Source: JAGIBJ01 sp032119595 (GTDB lineage: Bacteria > Actinomycetota > Thermoleophilia > Solirubrobacterales > Solirubrobacteraceae). From it: 64,000 nt of DNA. Shown here in pieces: positions 51,317 through 59,724 of the stretch. The notes below the pieces were generated by a model that saw only the letters and a list, made by a program, of their open reading frames with translations, did not search any database and was not told where the DNA came from. Each line of letters starts with the position of its first letter. Within the stretch, counting starts at the first letter, position 1. A program made the position numbers and the translations under genes. The DNA is taken from contig JAUMBQ010000010.1 of NCBI GenBank assembly GCA_032119595.1, positions 124,001 through 188,000 on the forward strand, written 5' to 3'.

Positions 51317-51348
51317 CGCGGGCCGGGAGGCTGTCCTCCCGGCCCGCG
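51317..51348 (+). terminator. Intercistronic hairpin (attenuator) between livK and livH
   Basis: A 14-bp perfect stem (CGCGGGCCGGGAGG with CCTCCCGGCCCGCG) with a CTGT loop. Such hairpins between binding-protein and permease genes stop part of the transcripts or protect the upstream mRNA, giving excess binding protein. Confidence 0.7.
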
Positions 51349-51387
51349 CCGTTCCGCCGTTCCCTACTCCGGGCTTTCCGAACCAAC

Positions 51388-52377
51388 TTGCAGTTCTTCT
51401 TCGACCACTTCTTCGAGCTGACGATCACCGGGCTCGCGCTCGGTTCGATCTACGCGCTCGTCGCCCTTGGCTACACGATGGTCTACGGCGTCCTGCAGCT
51501 CATCAACTTCGCGCACTCCGAAGTGTTCATGTACGGCACGTTCGCCGTGGTGTGGGTGTTCTACCTCTTCGGCGCTGGTCCGGAGACCGGCACCGGCGGC
51601 ATCATCGGGCTATTGGTCATCGGGCTCGTGATCGCGATGATCGTCTCCGGCGGTGTCGCATTGCTCATCGAGCGCGTGGCGTACCGGCCGCTCCTCAAGA
51701 AGAACTCGCCCAAGCTGGTGGCGCTCATCTCCGCAATCGGTGCCTCGTTCGCGCTGTCGGAAGCGATGGGTCTGCGTGACCGGATCACCGGGTTCGTCGG
51801 CCTCGACGAACCGCTCAAGCAGTACGTCAGCGGCGCACGCGACAACCGTTCTCTCCCGGTTTCGATCACGCCAGAGCCGCTCTTCAAGATCGGCGACTAC
51901 GCGATCACGACCATCGATCTGCTCGTGATCCTCACCGCGCTCTTGATGATGGTCATGCTCGACCGCTTCGTCCGGCGCTCGCGGCTTGGGCGCGGCATGC
52001 GTGCCGTGGCACAGGATCCCGACTCGGCGGCGCTCATGGGCGTGAACGCGACCCGCGTCTACCAAATCACCTTCCTGCTCGGCGGGATGATGGCCGGCGT
52101 CGCCGCGACGCTGTACATGATCCGGATCGGCACCACGCGATTCGACGCCGGCTTCATCCTCGGCGTCAAGGCCTTCACGGCTGCCGTGCTCGGGGGCATC
52201 GGCAACCTGCGTGGGGCGCTCATCGGCGGGCTCATCCTCGGGGTCGCCGAGAACTGGGGTTCGGCGATCATCGGCACGGAATGGAAAGACGTCGTCGCGT
52301 TCGTGCTGCTCGTCGTGATCCTCCTGTTCCGTCCGACGGGCTTGCTCGGCGAGTCGCTCGGGAAGGCCCGCGCATGA
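51388..52377 (+). CDS. livH: Branched-chain amino acid ABC transporter permease
   Basis: A 329-residue polytopic permease of the LivH family. It begins FFELTITGLALGSIYALVALGYTMVYGVLQLINFAHSE, the hallmark of LivH, and later has the cytoplasmic coupling loop RGMRAVAQDPDSAALMGVN and FDAGFILGVKAFTAAVLGGIGN. The TTG at 51388 is the only suitable start. LivM follows with ATGA overlap. Confidence 0.93.
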   Translation: MQFFFDHFFELTITGLALGSIYALVALGYTMVYGVLQLINFAHSEVFMYGTFAVVWVFYLFGAGPETGTGGIIGLLVIGLVIAMIVSGGVALLIERVAYRPLLKKNSPKLVALISAIGASFALSEAMGLRDRITGFVGLDEPLKQYVSGARDNRSLPVSITPEPLFKIGDYAITTIDLLVILTALLMMVMLDRFVRRSRLGRGMRAVAQDPDSAALMGVNATRVYQITFLLGGMMAGVAATLYMIRIGTTRFDAGFILGVKAFTAAVLGGIGNLRGALIGGLILGVAENWGSAIIGTEWKDVVAFVLLVVILLFRPTGLLGESLGKARA

Positions 52378-53558
52378 GCCGTCTCCCGAGCCTCCCGAAG
52401 CTGCCCGCACGCGGCGGCAAAGAGCGCGCTCCGCTTTCGCCGCAGGTCAAGATCGCGATGGTCGCGTTCGGCATCGTGCTGGCGTACGCGCTACCGCTGT
52501 TGCACCTCCCGCTCATCACGACGCCAGACAGCGACTTCGCCGGCGTGCTCTTCACGATGGCGATCTACGTCCTCGTTGCCCTCGGCCTGAACATCGTCGT
52601 CGGCTACGCCGGGCTCCTTGACCTCGGATACGTGGGCTTCTACGCCATCGGTGCGTACTCCGTTGCCGTGCTCACTGCAGCCCATGGGTCGCTGCCATTC
52701 TTCGCCGTCGTGCCGATCGCGGTCGTCGTGGCGATGATCTCCGGGGTCCTCCTTGGCGCGCCGACCCTGCGCGTCCGGGGCGACTATCTCGCGATCGTCA
52801 CGCTCGGCTTCGGCGAGATCATCCGCCTGGTCGCAACCAACTCGGATTGGCTCGGCGGAGCCCGCGGCATCTCGAAGGTTCCGGCGCCGCCGAGCATCCC
52901 GCCCAACGGCGCCGATGGCACGGTGACCGAGCCGCTGTTCAAGATTCCGCATCTCCAGTGGGACGGGCTCGTCCCGTCGATCGATCCGGACACCACCACA
53001 AAGGTGCTCAAGTTCGGCGTGCTCGACGCCGCGCCGTATTACTGGCTCGCGCTCACCGTGGTGCTGATCGTGCTCGTCGCCGACGTGCTCATCAAGAACA
53101 GCCGCGTCGGCCGCGCGTGGGAGGCGACCCGCGAGGATGAGGACGCCGCCGAGATGATGGGCGTGCCGACGTTCCGTTACAAGCTCCTGGCCTTCGCCAT
53201 CGGCGCCTTCGTCGGCGGTCTCGCCGGCTCGCTGTTCGCGACGCGGCAGAGCTTCGTGAGTCCGATGTCGTTCCAGCTTCTGCTGTCGATGCTGTTCGTC
53301 GCGGCCGTCGTGGTCGGCGGCCAGGGCAACCGGTGGGGCGTGATCATCGGCGCGAGCCTCGTGGTGTATCTGCCCGAGCGCTTCCGTGAGTTCAACGACT
53401 TCCGCGTGCTCTTCTTCGGTCTCGCGCTCATGCTGCTGGCGATCTACCGGCCGCAGGGGATCCTGCCGCCGGGCCGCACCAAACGCGCGCGAGCCGTCCA
53501 GGCGAAGCTGGTCGCGGTCGAGACGGGCACCGAGGACGAAGTGGAGCACCGTGCCTGA
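52374..53558 (+). CDS. livM: Branched-chain amino acid ABC transporter permease
   Basis: The 394-residue product has a LivM core (AIYVLVALGLNIVVGYAGLLDLGYVGFYAIGAY, LRVRGDYLAIVTLGFGEIIRL, AWEATREDEDAAEMMGV) and a basic C-terminal tail. It has an insert of about 40 residues (VPAPPSIPPNGADG...PDTTTKVLKFG) in an outer loop. The ATG overlaps the livH stop, and the following livG start lies inside its 3' end. Confidence 0.93.
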   Translation: MSRLPSLPKLPARGGKERAPLSPQVKIAMVAFGIVLAYALPLLHLPLITTPDSDFAGVLFTMAIYVLVALGLNIVVGYAGLLDLGYVGFYAIGAYSVAVLTAAHGSLPFFAVVPIAVVVAMISGVLLGAPTLRVRGDYLAIVTLGFGEIIRLVATNSDWLGGARGISKVPAPPSIPPNGADGTVTEPLFKIPHLQWDGLVPSIDPDTTTKVLKFGVLDAAPYYWLALTVVLIVLVADVLIKNSRVGRAWEATREDEDAAEMMGVPTFRYKLLAFAIGAFVGGLAGSLFATRQSFVSPMSFQLLLSMLFVAAVVVGGQGNRWGVIIGASLVVYLPERFREFNDFRVLFFGLALMLLAIYRPQGILPPGRTKRARAVQAKLVAVETGTEDEVEHRA

Positions 53559-54381
53559 ACTCACCAAGGAATCAGGTGGCGCCCCGAGCAGCCCGGCGCC
53601 GGACGCCCCGCCGATCCTCGAGGTCGACAACGTCACGCTGAAGTTCGGCGGCGTCACCGCCCTGGACGGCGTCACCTTCGACATCAAGCAAGGCGAGATC
53701 CTCGGGCTGATCGGTCCGAACGGGGCCGGCAAGACGACCTGCTTCAACGTGATGACCGGTGTCTATAAGCCCACGAGCGGCGAAGCGCGCTTCCTGGGCA
53801 CGACGCTGGCGGGGCGAAAGCGCTTTGAGATCACGCGCCTGGGCATCGCCCGGACCTTCCAGAACATCCGCCTCTTCCGGTCGATGACCGCGCTGGAGAA
53901 CGTGATGGTGGGCGTCGACACGCACAGCACGACGGGCGTGCTGCGGGCACTGTTCCGCACGCCCAGGCAGCGCACGGAGCAGGCGTACGCCGAAAAGCGC
54001 GCGCATGAGCTGCTCGAGCTCGTCGGGATCGCCGACCGCGCCCACGAGTTCGCGGCGAGCTTGCCCTACGGCGACCAGCGCCGTTTGGAAATCGCCCGGG
54101 CGCTGGCGACCGAGCCCAAGTTGCTGTGCCTCGACGAGCCCGCCGCCGGTTTCAACCCGGCCGAGAAGGAGAAGCTGCTCGCGTTGATCCGAAAGGTTCG
54201 CGACGAGGGCTACACCGTGCTGCTCATCGAACACGACATGCGCCTCGTGATGGGCGTCACCGACCGCATCGTGGTGCTCGAGTTCGGACGCAAGATCGCC
54301 GAGGGCTCACCGGCTGAGATCCGCGACAACCCGGCCGTGATCGCCGCCTACCTCGGAGTGGATGACGACGATGTTGCTTGA
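53551..54381 (+). CDS. livG: Branched-chain amino acid ABC transporter ATP-binding protein
   Basis: A 276-residue ABC ATPase with GPNGAGKTT (Walker A), FQNIRLFRSMTALENVMVG (LivG-specific Q-loop region), a degenerate signature LPYGDQRRLEIARAL, and LLCLDEPAAGFNP (Walker B). The GTG at 53551 overlaps livM by eight bases and has GGAG upstream. An N-terminal extension of about 20 Pro/Ser-rich residues precedes the domain. Confidence 0.93.
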   Translation: MPELTKESGGAPSSPAPDAPPILEVDNVTLKFGGVTALDGVTFDIKQGEILGLIGPNGAGKTTCFNVMTGVYKPTSGEARFLGTTLAGRKRFEITRLGIARTFQNIRLFRSMTALENVMVGVDTHSTTGVLRALFRTPRQRTEQAYAEKRAHELLELVGIADRAHEFAASLPYGDQRRLEIARALATEPKLLCLDEPAAGFNPAEKEKLLALIRKVRDEGYTVLLIEHDMRLVMGVTDRIVVLEFGRKIAEGSPAEIRDNPAVIAAYLGVDDDDVA

Positions 54382-55090
54382 AGTCGAAGGCCTGTCGGTC
54401 AACTACGGCCCGATCGAGGCCATCCGCGACATCAGCTTCAGCGTCGAGGAAGGCACGGTCACCACCCTAATCGGGGCCAACGGCGCCGGCAAGACGACCA
54501 CCCTCAAGACGATCTCGGGCCTCCTCAAGGTTCGGACCGGCCGGGTGCTCTTCGACGGCAAGGACATCACCCACGCGCAGCCCTACGACCGCGTGAAGAT
54601 GGGTATCTGCCAGTCGCCGGAAGGCCGCGGGATCTTTCCGGGGATGACGGTTCGCGAGAACCTCGATATGGGCGCCTACGTGCGAACCGATCGCAAGACC
54701 GCGGCCTACAAGCAGGATGTCGAGCGCGCCCTCACGCTCTTCCCACGGCTTGAGGAACGGATCGACCAGATCGCTGGCACGATGTCCGGCGGCGAGCAGC
54801 AGATGCTCGCCATCGGACGCGCGCTCATGGCCAGCCCTCGCCTGTTGCTGCTCGACGAGCCGTCGATGGGCCTGGCCCCGAAGCTGATCCAGCAGATCTT
54901 CTCGATCATCAGCGAGATCAACGCTCAAGGGACCACGGTCCTCCTGGTCGAACAGAACGCGGCGCAGGCGCTCAAACGGGCCGACACCGCCCACTGCCTC
55001 GACAGCGGCGAGATCACGCGATCGGGCACCGGCGCCGAGCTGGCCGGCGATCCGGCGATCCAAGAGGCCTACCTCGGCGGCGCTATCTAG
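54362..55090 (+). CDS. livF: Branched-chain amino acid ABC transporter ATP-binding protein
   Basis: A 242-residue ABC ATPase of the LivF kind: GANGAGKTTTLKTISGLL, GICQSPEGRGIFPGMTVRENLDMGA, MSGGEQQMLAIGRALM, LLLLDEPSMGLAP, VEQNAAQAL. It pairs with LivG to drive LivHM. It overlaps livG by 20 bases and is the last gene of the operon. Confidence 0.94.
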   Translation: MTTMLLEVEGLSVNYGPIEAIRDISFSVEEGTVTTLIGANGAGKTTTLKTISGLLKVRTGRVLFDGKDITHAQPYDRVKMGICQSPEGRGIFPGMTVRENLDMGAYVRTDRKTAAYKQDVERALTLFPRLEERIDQIAGTMSGGEQQMLAIGRALMASPRLLLLDEPSMGLAPKLIQQIFSIISEINAQGTTVLLVEQNAAQALKRADTAHCLDSGEITRSGTGAELAGDPAIQEAYLGGAI

Positions 55091-55094
55091 CGCC

Positions 55095-55119
55095 GCAGCC
55101 GAGTGGCGGCTTTGGCTGC
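55095..55119. terminator. Possible terminator after livF
   Basis: GCAGCC and GGCTGC can pair around 13 bases, with an alternative inner stem AGCCG/CGGCT followed by TTT. It lies in the 104-base gap between the convergent liv and azl operons. It is weak. Confidence 0.3.
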
Positions 55120-55194
55120 TCGTCGCCGTGGCCGGGCCTACAGGCGGCGGCATTCGGCAGGGAGGGAGGGTGCTTCCCCAGTCCGAGACGTGAC

Positions 55195-55497
55195 TCAGGC
55201 CGCCCATCGCAGCAGCGCGGCGGTCGCGGCCGCCGCCAGCACTGTGACGAGGAACGGCGCACGGCGCCACACGCAGACCGCCGCGACGGCCAGCGCCGGG
55301 GCTCGAGCATCGAGAACGAGGTCCTGGCCGACGGCGAAGGTCTGAACCACCACAAGTGCTGCGAGCAGCGGTACGGCGGCGAGCGCCAGCAGCCGCTCGG
55401 CATGCGGCGGAAGTTCGCGGTCGCCGAGCAGCAACGGACCCGCAGCCTTGAGCGCGTACCCGCCCGCAGCGAGCAACAGCAGCGCCGTCCAGCTCAT
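55195..55497 (-). CDS. azlD: AzlD-like small subunit of branched-chain amino acid exporter
   Basis: The 100-residue product has four hydrophobic segments and begins MSWTALLLLAAGGYALKAAG, then LPPHAERLLALAAVPLLAALV, the AzlD pattern. Its ATG overlaps the azlC stop (ATGA). AzlC and AzlD together export branched-chain amino acids or analogues such as azaleucine. Confidence 0.86.
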   Translation of the reverse strand: MSWTALLLLAAGGYALKAAGPLLLGDRELPPHAERLLALAAVPLLAALVVVQTFAVGQDLVLDARAPALAVAAVCVWRRAPFLVTVLAAAATAALLRWAA

Positions 55498-56141
55498 CGG
55501 GAACGCACCGCGATCAGCAAGGCCAGCGCGGCCGCGACGACGGGCAGCCCGGCCGGGGTCCAGGGCACGAACGCGACGGCGATCAGTGCTCCGATCAGCG
55601 CGAGGGCCGGTGCACTGCGCTGCCGGAGCTGCGGAGCCAGCAAGGCCAGAAACGCCGCGGGGAACATCGCGTCGAGTCCGTACCGCTCCGGGTCGAGTTC
55701 CCCGCCGACCATCGCGCCGACGAACGTCCCGAGGTTCCAGAGCACGAAGATCGCAATCCCGGTCGCAAAGAAGGCGCCCCGAGCGTGGTCGGGGTCGTCC
55801 TGAGCGCGAGCCATCGCGGTCGACTCGTCGATCACCAGGTGGCTCGCCAGGGCTCGCTTGAAGAGGCTGCCGCGCAAGACCGACGCCATGGAGAGGCCGT
55901 AGGCGGCGTTGCGCACTCCGAGGAGCAGGGCACTGCCGACCGCTGCAGGCGCTGATCCGCCAGCGCCAATGACGCCGATCGCGGCGAACTGCGACCCGCC
56001 GGTAAACACGAGGATCGACATCGCGCACGCCTGTGCCGGCGACAGGCCAGCCCCCACCGCAAGCACCCCGAACGAGCCGCCATAGACGCCGGTCGCCACG
56101 CCGATGCCGACGGCGCTCGGGAGATACGGGCGGGAGGACAT
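55494..56141 (-). CDS. azlC: AzlC-family branched-chain amino acid permease
   Basis: A 215-residue large exporter subunit: AVGIGVATGVYGGSFGVLAVGAGLS, SILVFTGGSQFAAIGVI, LLLGVRNAAYGLSM and HLVIDESTAMA are AzlC hallmarks. The ATG overlaps the stop of the BenE-like gene (TGATG); a TTG one codon earlier is possible. Confidence 0.9.
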   Translation of the reverse strand: MSSRPYLPSAVGIGVATGVYGGSFGVLAVGAGLSPAQACAMSILVFTGGSQFAAIGVIGAGGSAPAAVGSALLLGVRNAAYGLSMASVLRGSLFKRALASHLVIDESTAMARAQDDPDHARGAFFATGIAIFVLWNLGTFVGAMVGGELDPERYGLDAMFPAAFLALLAPQLRQRSAPALALIGALIAVAFVPWTPAGLPVVAAALALLIAVRSR

Positions 56142-57415
56142 CAATCGATCTGGCCCTCGGCCGCCTCGGCGTCGAGGGCATCCGTCCGGGGCGCGGCGGA
56201 CGCGGGTCCGCTGGAACCCGGAGTTCGGCCACCGGCGACCCGCCCGCCTGCGCGCTGCAGCGCATACAGCGCGAGGCCTGCGACCAGACCCCAGAATGCA
56301 GCGGACACCCCGAGGATCGCGACCCCAGAGGCGCTCACGAGGAACGTCACGAGCGCAGGTTCGCGCAGGTCGTCGTCACGGAGCGCGGCCCCGAGCGCGC
56401 CGGCGAGCGCCCCCAGCAGAGCGAGCCCCGCGACAGCCTCGATGAGCCCAGGCGGTGCCGAGGCGACGAGCGCGGTCGCGAGCCCAGCGCCCAAGCCGAG
56501 GACCACGTAGCTCACGCCGGCCCACGACGACGCGAGCCATCGGCGCTCGGGATCGTGATGGCCGTCGGCGCCAGCGGTGAGCGCTGCGGTGATCGCGGCG
56601 AGATTGATCGCGAACACGCCGAACGGCGCACCGAGCATGGTCACGCCGCCCGTCCCGAGCAGAATCGGGCGCAGGGGAGGACGGTAGCCATGCACGGAAA
56701 GGACGCCCATCCCCGGCACGTTCTGCGAGGCCATCGTGACGATGAAGAGCGGCAGCGCCAGACCAATCAGGGCGGCCGGCGTGAACGACGGCGCGACGAC
56801 CTCGAGCACCGGCAGCACACCGGTCGCTCCGGACTGCAGCGGCTCGGTGACCACGACGACGAGCACGGCGACGGCCAGCGCTCCAGGCACGGCCCACCGC
56901 CTCGCCACGATCCCGAGCACGGCCCACGCGAGCACGACCGGCCCAACCGAGAGTGGGATGTCGGCTGCTGCCTCCACGGGCGCCAGACACAGCGGCAGGA
57001 GCACACCGGCGAGCATCGCGCTCGCGATCGGCACCGGAATTCGCCCAATGAGGGTGCCGAGACCGGCCCACCAACCGGTGAGTGCCAGCAGCGCCCCGCA
57101 TGTGAGGAACGCGCCGATCGCGGCCGGGTACCCGCCGTCGACGGTTCCGGCACTTGCGAGGAGTGCCGCACCGGGAGTCGACCAGGCGAGGAGAACGGGC
57201 ATCCGTAGCCGCACGCTCAAAGCGATGGTCGTGACGCCCATGAGCACGCAGATGGCAAGGAGGCCGGAGGCCGCCTCCTCCGGCGTCGCGCCGACGCTTC
57301 GAAGACCGGCCAGCACGACGGCGAAGGTGCTCGCGAACCCGACGAACGAGGCCACAACGCCGGCAAGCACCGGCTGGGTCGACCTCACCTCGCCCTGATC
57401 CGCGCGGACGACCAT
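56141..57415 (-). CDS. BenE-family benzoate/H+ symporter-like permease
   Basis: A 424-residue, about 12-helix transporter. VLAGVVASFVGFASTFAVVLAGLRSVGATP, LAWSTPGAALLA, LPLFIVTMASQNVPGMGVLSVHGY and FAINLAAITAAL match the BenE family. The C-terminal 40 residues are a polar tail. It is the first gene of an operon with azlC and azlD, which is an odd pairing for a benzoate transporter, so the substrate may be an amino acid or an aromatic degradation product. Confidence 0.87.
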   Translation of the reverse strand: MVVRADQGEVRSTQPVLAGVVASFVGFASTFAVVLAGLRSVGATPEEAASGLLAICVLMGVTTIALSVRLRMPVLLAWSTPGAALLASAGTVDGGYPAAIGAFLTCGALLALTGWWAGLGTLIGRIPVPIASAMLAGVLLPLCLAPVEAAADIPLSVGPVVLAWAVLGIVARRWAVPGALAVAVLVVVVTEPLQSGATGVLPVLEVVAPSFTPAALIGLALPLFIVTMASQNVPGMGVLSVHGYRPPLRPILLGTGGVTMLGAPFGVFAINLAAITAALTAGADGHHDPERRWLASSWAGVSYVVLGLGAGLATALVASAPPGLIEAVAGLALLGALAGALGAALRDDDLREPALVTFLVSASGVAILGVSAAFWGLVAGLALYALQRAGGRVAGGRTPGSSGPASAAPRTDALDAEAAEGQID

Positions 57416-57549
57416 GCGTGCACGATCGCACAGCCGCCTCGAGGCACCTATCGCGATGCGCGCCCACTTTTTGGTTTTTCTAGCGTTCAGCGATACCTTT
57501 CAGCGGTCCCATCAAGTACCCGGGTCGCGCGAGCGGCCCAATTCGAGCG

Positions 57550-58779
57550 ATGTCCCTCTCTGTCCCCAGTGTGACCTCCGTCCTGAGTCGTCCTGTCCGA
57601 AACGCCGTACCGGCGTCGTATCCGGACGCGGCCGGAGGCAGCAGCGGGCCGGGCACGTCCCCGCCGGCGCCAAGGCCGCTGGTGGTCGACCGACGTTCGA
57701 TCCGCGTGTCGCGAGAGTCGCTTGCCGCCAACCGGAACATCTGGTTCGTCGTTGGTGCCATCTACGCGGCGATGGCCGGCGCCAGCGTCGCGCTGATCCT
57801 CTCTGAGCCGGTTCCAACCCTGCGGATGCAGGTGCTCGCCGGCATCCTCGTGGCGGCTGCCGTGGCCCACCTCACCACGAAGCCACCGACGATCGGGTCG
57901 GTGCGCAATCACGTGGTGGTGGCGCTTCCGTACGTTGCGTCTTCGGCCGCGATGTTCGCCATCCAGCCCGCCGGCTCGCTCGGGATCGGTGGCGTCATGT
58001 TCGTCGCGCCGTTCGTGGCCGTCCGGCTCCTCGACCGCCGCCAGATCGCCGCTCACATCCTCGTCGCGAGCATGCTCCTCCTCGCCGTGGCCGTGAGTGG
58101 GCTCGCGTTCGGACTCGTCGACCGCGTCACGCAGATCGCTTGCCTCCTGCTCATGGCCGGTACCTGCGTGCAGTGCTTCACCTGCGCAGTCATGCTCGAG
58201 GCGGCGGAGAAGCAGGGAGACGAACTCGAACTCCTCACCCGAAGCGACCCGCTGACCGGGGTGGGGAATCGCCGCCACTTCACCCAACGGCTCGATGCCC
58301 GCATTGAGGCGTTCCGGCAGGCCGGAGGACCGTTCAGCGTCGTGATCGTGGACCTCAATGACTTCAAAGCGGTCAACGATCGCGCCGGTCACCTCGTCGG
58401 CGATGAAGTCCTGAAGATCGTGGCGACCAGGCTTCGCTCCATCGTGGGTGCCGGCGAAACCCTCGTTCGGATGGGGGGAGACGAGTTCTGCCTGATCCTC
58501 GACGAGCACGGAACAGGGCCGGAAGCGAACCTCGCGAGCGTACGCAAAGCGCTCACCAGCGTGACGTTCAACGAGTTCGAGATCACGGCGGGGGTCGGCG
58601 GCGCGAGCTGCCCGGCCGACGCCACGGATCCCGATGCGCTGCAGCATCTTGCCGACGCCCGCCTACGCGAAGACAAACACCGCTACGCGCAGGCTACGAA
58701 GGCGCAGGCTGCCGATCGGCGCAAGTCGGCGGAGCCAACGGCGACGGCTGCAACGGATCCATCGCTCGGCGACGCCTGA
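57550..58779 (+). CDS. Membrane-bound diguanylate cyclase (single TM-GGDEF unit)
   Basis: A 409-residue product: about 55 residues of Pro/Ser-rich tail, the RVSRESLAANRNIWF start seen in the duplicated GGDEF protein at 42110-44272, five or six membrane helices, then a GGDEF domain (DLNDFKAVND, MGGDEFCLIL). No RxxD inhibitory site is visible. It should make c-di-GMP at the membrane in response to an unknown cue. Its last 86 bases overlap the convergent EamA gene. Confidence 0.87.
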   Translation: MSLSVPSVTSVLSRPVRNAVPASYPDAAGGSSGPGTSPPAPRPLVVDRRSIRVSRESLAANRNIWFVVGAIYAAMAGASVALILSEPVPTLRMQVLAGILVAAAVAHLTTKPPTIGSVRNHVVVALPYVASSAAMFAIQPAGSLGIGGVMFVAPFVAVRLLDRRQIAAHILVASMLLLAVAVSGLAFGLVDRVTQIACLLLMAGTCVQCFTCAVMLEAAEKQGDELELLTRSDPLTGVGNRRHFTQRLDARIEAFRQAGGPFSVVIVDLNDFKAVNDRAGHLVGDEVLKIVATRLRSIVGAGETLVRMGGDEFCLILDEHGTGPEANLASVRKALTSVTFNEFEITAGVGGASCPADATDPDALQHLADARLREDKHRYAQATKAQAADRRKSAEPTATAATDPSLGDA

Positions 58780-59647
58780 CCCCCGACGGCCCCGGCCGGC
58801 TGCCGAACGTCGCGATCACGACCCCCGCCATCATTACGACGGCCCCGATGGCCTCCAGGCGCGTGGGGGCTTCCGACTGGAGCATCCATGCCGACGCGAT
58901 GCCGATCGGCGGCACGAGCAGGATGAACGGGACGACCGTTCCGGCCGAGTATCGCGACAGCAGGCCATTGAAGATCGAGTATCCGATCAGCGAGGCGCCG
59001 ATCACCGTGTAGGCGGTACTGCCAATCGCGACCGCATCCAGGTGGGTCAGCGCACGGCTCACCTCGGCTGGTCCGTCGATCACGAGTGACAGCGCCAGAC
59101 ATGGCAGCGGGACGACAAGCGCCGACCACACCACCAACGACAGCCCCGACGCGACCCGGACCCGGCGCGCGACCACGTTGCCAACGGCCCACGACCCGGC
59201 GGCAGCCACCACGAACAGCAGTGGCACGATCGGTGCCCGTGCTCCGTGGGCGATCGCGACGACCGCGAGGCCGGCGGCTCCGATCAGCACGCCTCCGATC
59301 TGGCGAGACGTCGAGCGCTCGCCGAGGAAGATCCAGGCCAGGAGGATCGTGAGCATCACCTGCACCTGGAGCACGAGTGAGGCCAGCCCAGCTGGCATTC
59401 CCAGGGCGAGCCCCACGTACAACAGGCTGAACTGCCCGAGGCTCATGGTCAGACCGATGGCCGCCACCGTGGTCCATGCCGCGTTCGGTCGCGGGATGAA
59501 CAGGACCAGCGGAAGCGCCACGAAGGTGAAGCGGATCGCGACGAAGAGCAGCGGCGGCACGTCAGCCAGACCTTCATCGATCACGACGAAGTTGAGCCCC
59601 CAGATCACCGGGACCAACAGCGCGAGGAGTCGATCTCGGGACGTCAT
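58694..59647 (-). CDS. EamA-family (DMT) exporter
   Basis: The 317-residue, ten-helix product has two EamA repeats: VPVIWGLNFVVIDEGLADVPPL with VGLALGMPAGLASLVLQVQVMLTILLAWIFLGE, and the second half VVARRVRV through VVPFILLVPPIGIASAWMLQSE. It probably exports metabolites such as amino acids (inference). It is divergent from a LysR regulator, the usual arrangement for control. About 25 C-terminal Arg/Pro-rich residues overlap the GGDEF gene end on the other strand. Confidence 0.9.
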   Translation of the reverse strand: MTSRDRLLALLVPVIWGLNFVVIDEGLADVPPLLFVAIRFTFVALPLVLFIPRPNAAWTTVAAIGLTMSLGQFSLLYVGLALGMPAGLASLVLQVQVMLTILLAWIFLGERSTSRQIGGVLIGAAGLAVVAIAHGARAPIVPLLFVVAAAGSWAVGNVVARRVRVASGLSLVVWSALVVPLPCLALSLVIDGPAEVSRALTHLDAVAIGSTAYTVIGASLIGYSIFNGLLSRYSAGTVVPFILLVPPIGIASAWMLQSEAPTRLEAIGAVVMMAGVVIATFGSRPGPSGVRRRRAMDPLQPSPLAPPTCADRQPAPS

Positions 59648-59705
59648 GCCGCCGTACTGTGGCAGCGTGCACCATGAAGCACCAGCGATGCTTTCTGAAC
59701 GATTC

Positions 59706-59724
59706 CATGTAGCTTTGCTACATG
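59706..59724. promoter_or_regulatory. Perfect palindrome over the LysR start codon
   Basis: CATGTAGC-TTT-GCTACATG is a perfect 8-bp inverted repeat with a 3-base centre. It covers the TAGCTT -10 hexamer and the LysR ATG (59722), and lies 59 bases from the EamA start. The position would give autorepression together with control of the exporter. Confidence 0.6.
59710..59715 (+). promoter_or_regulatory. -10 hexamer TAGCTT, leaderless promoter for the LysR gene
   Basis: TAGCTT ends 6 bases before the ATG at 59722 and lies inside the palindrome. Confidence 0.5.
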
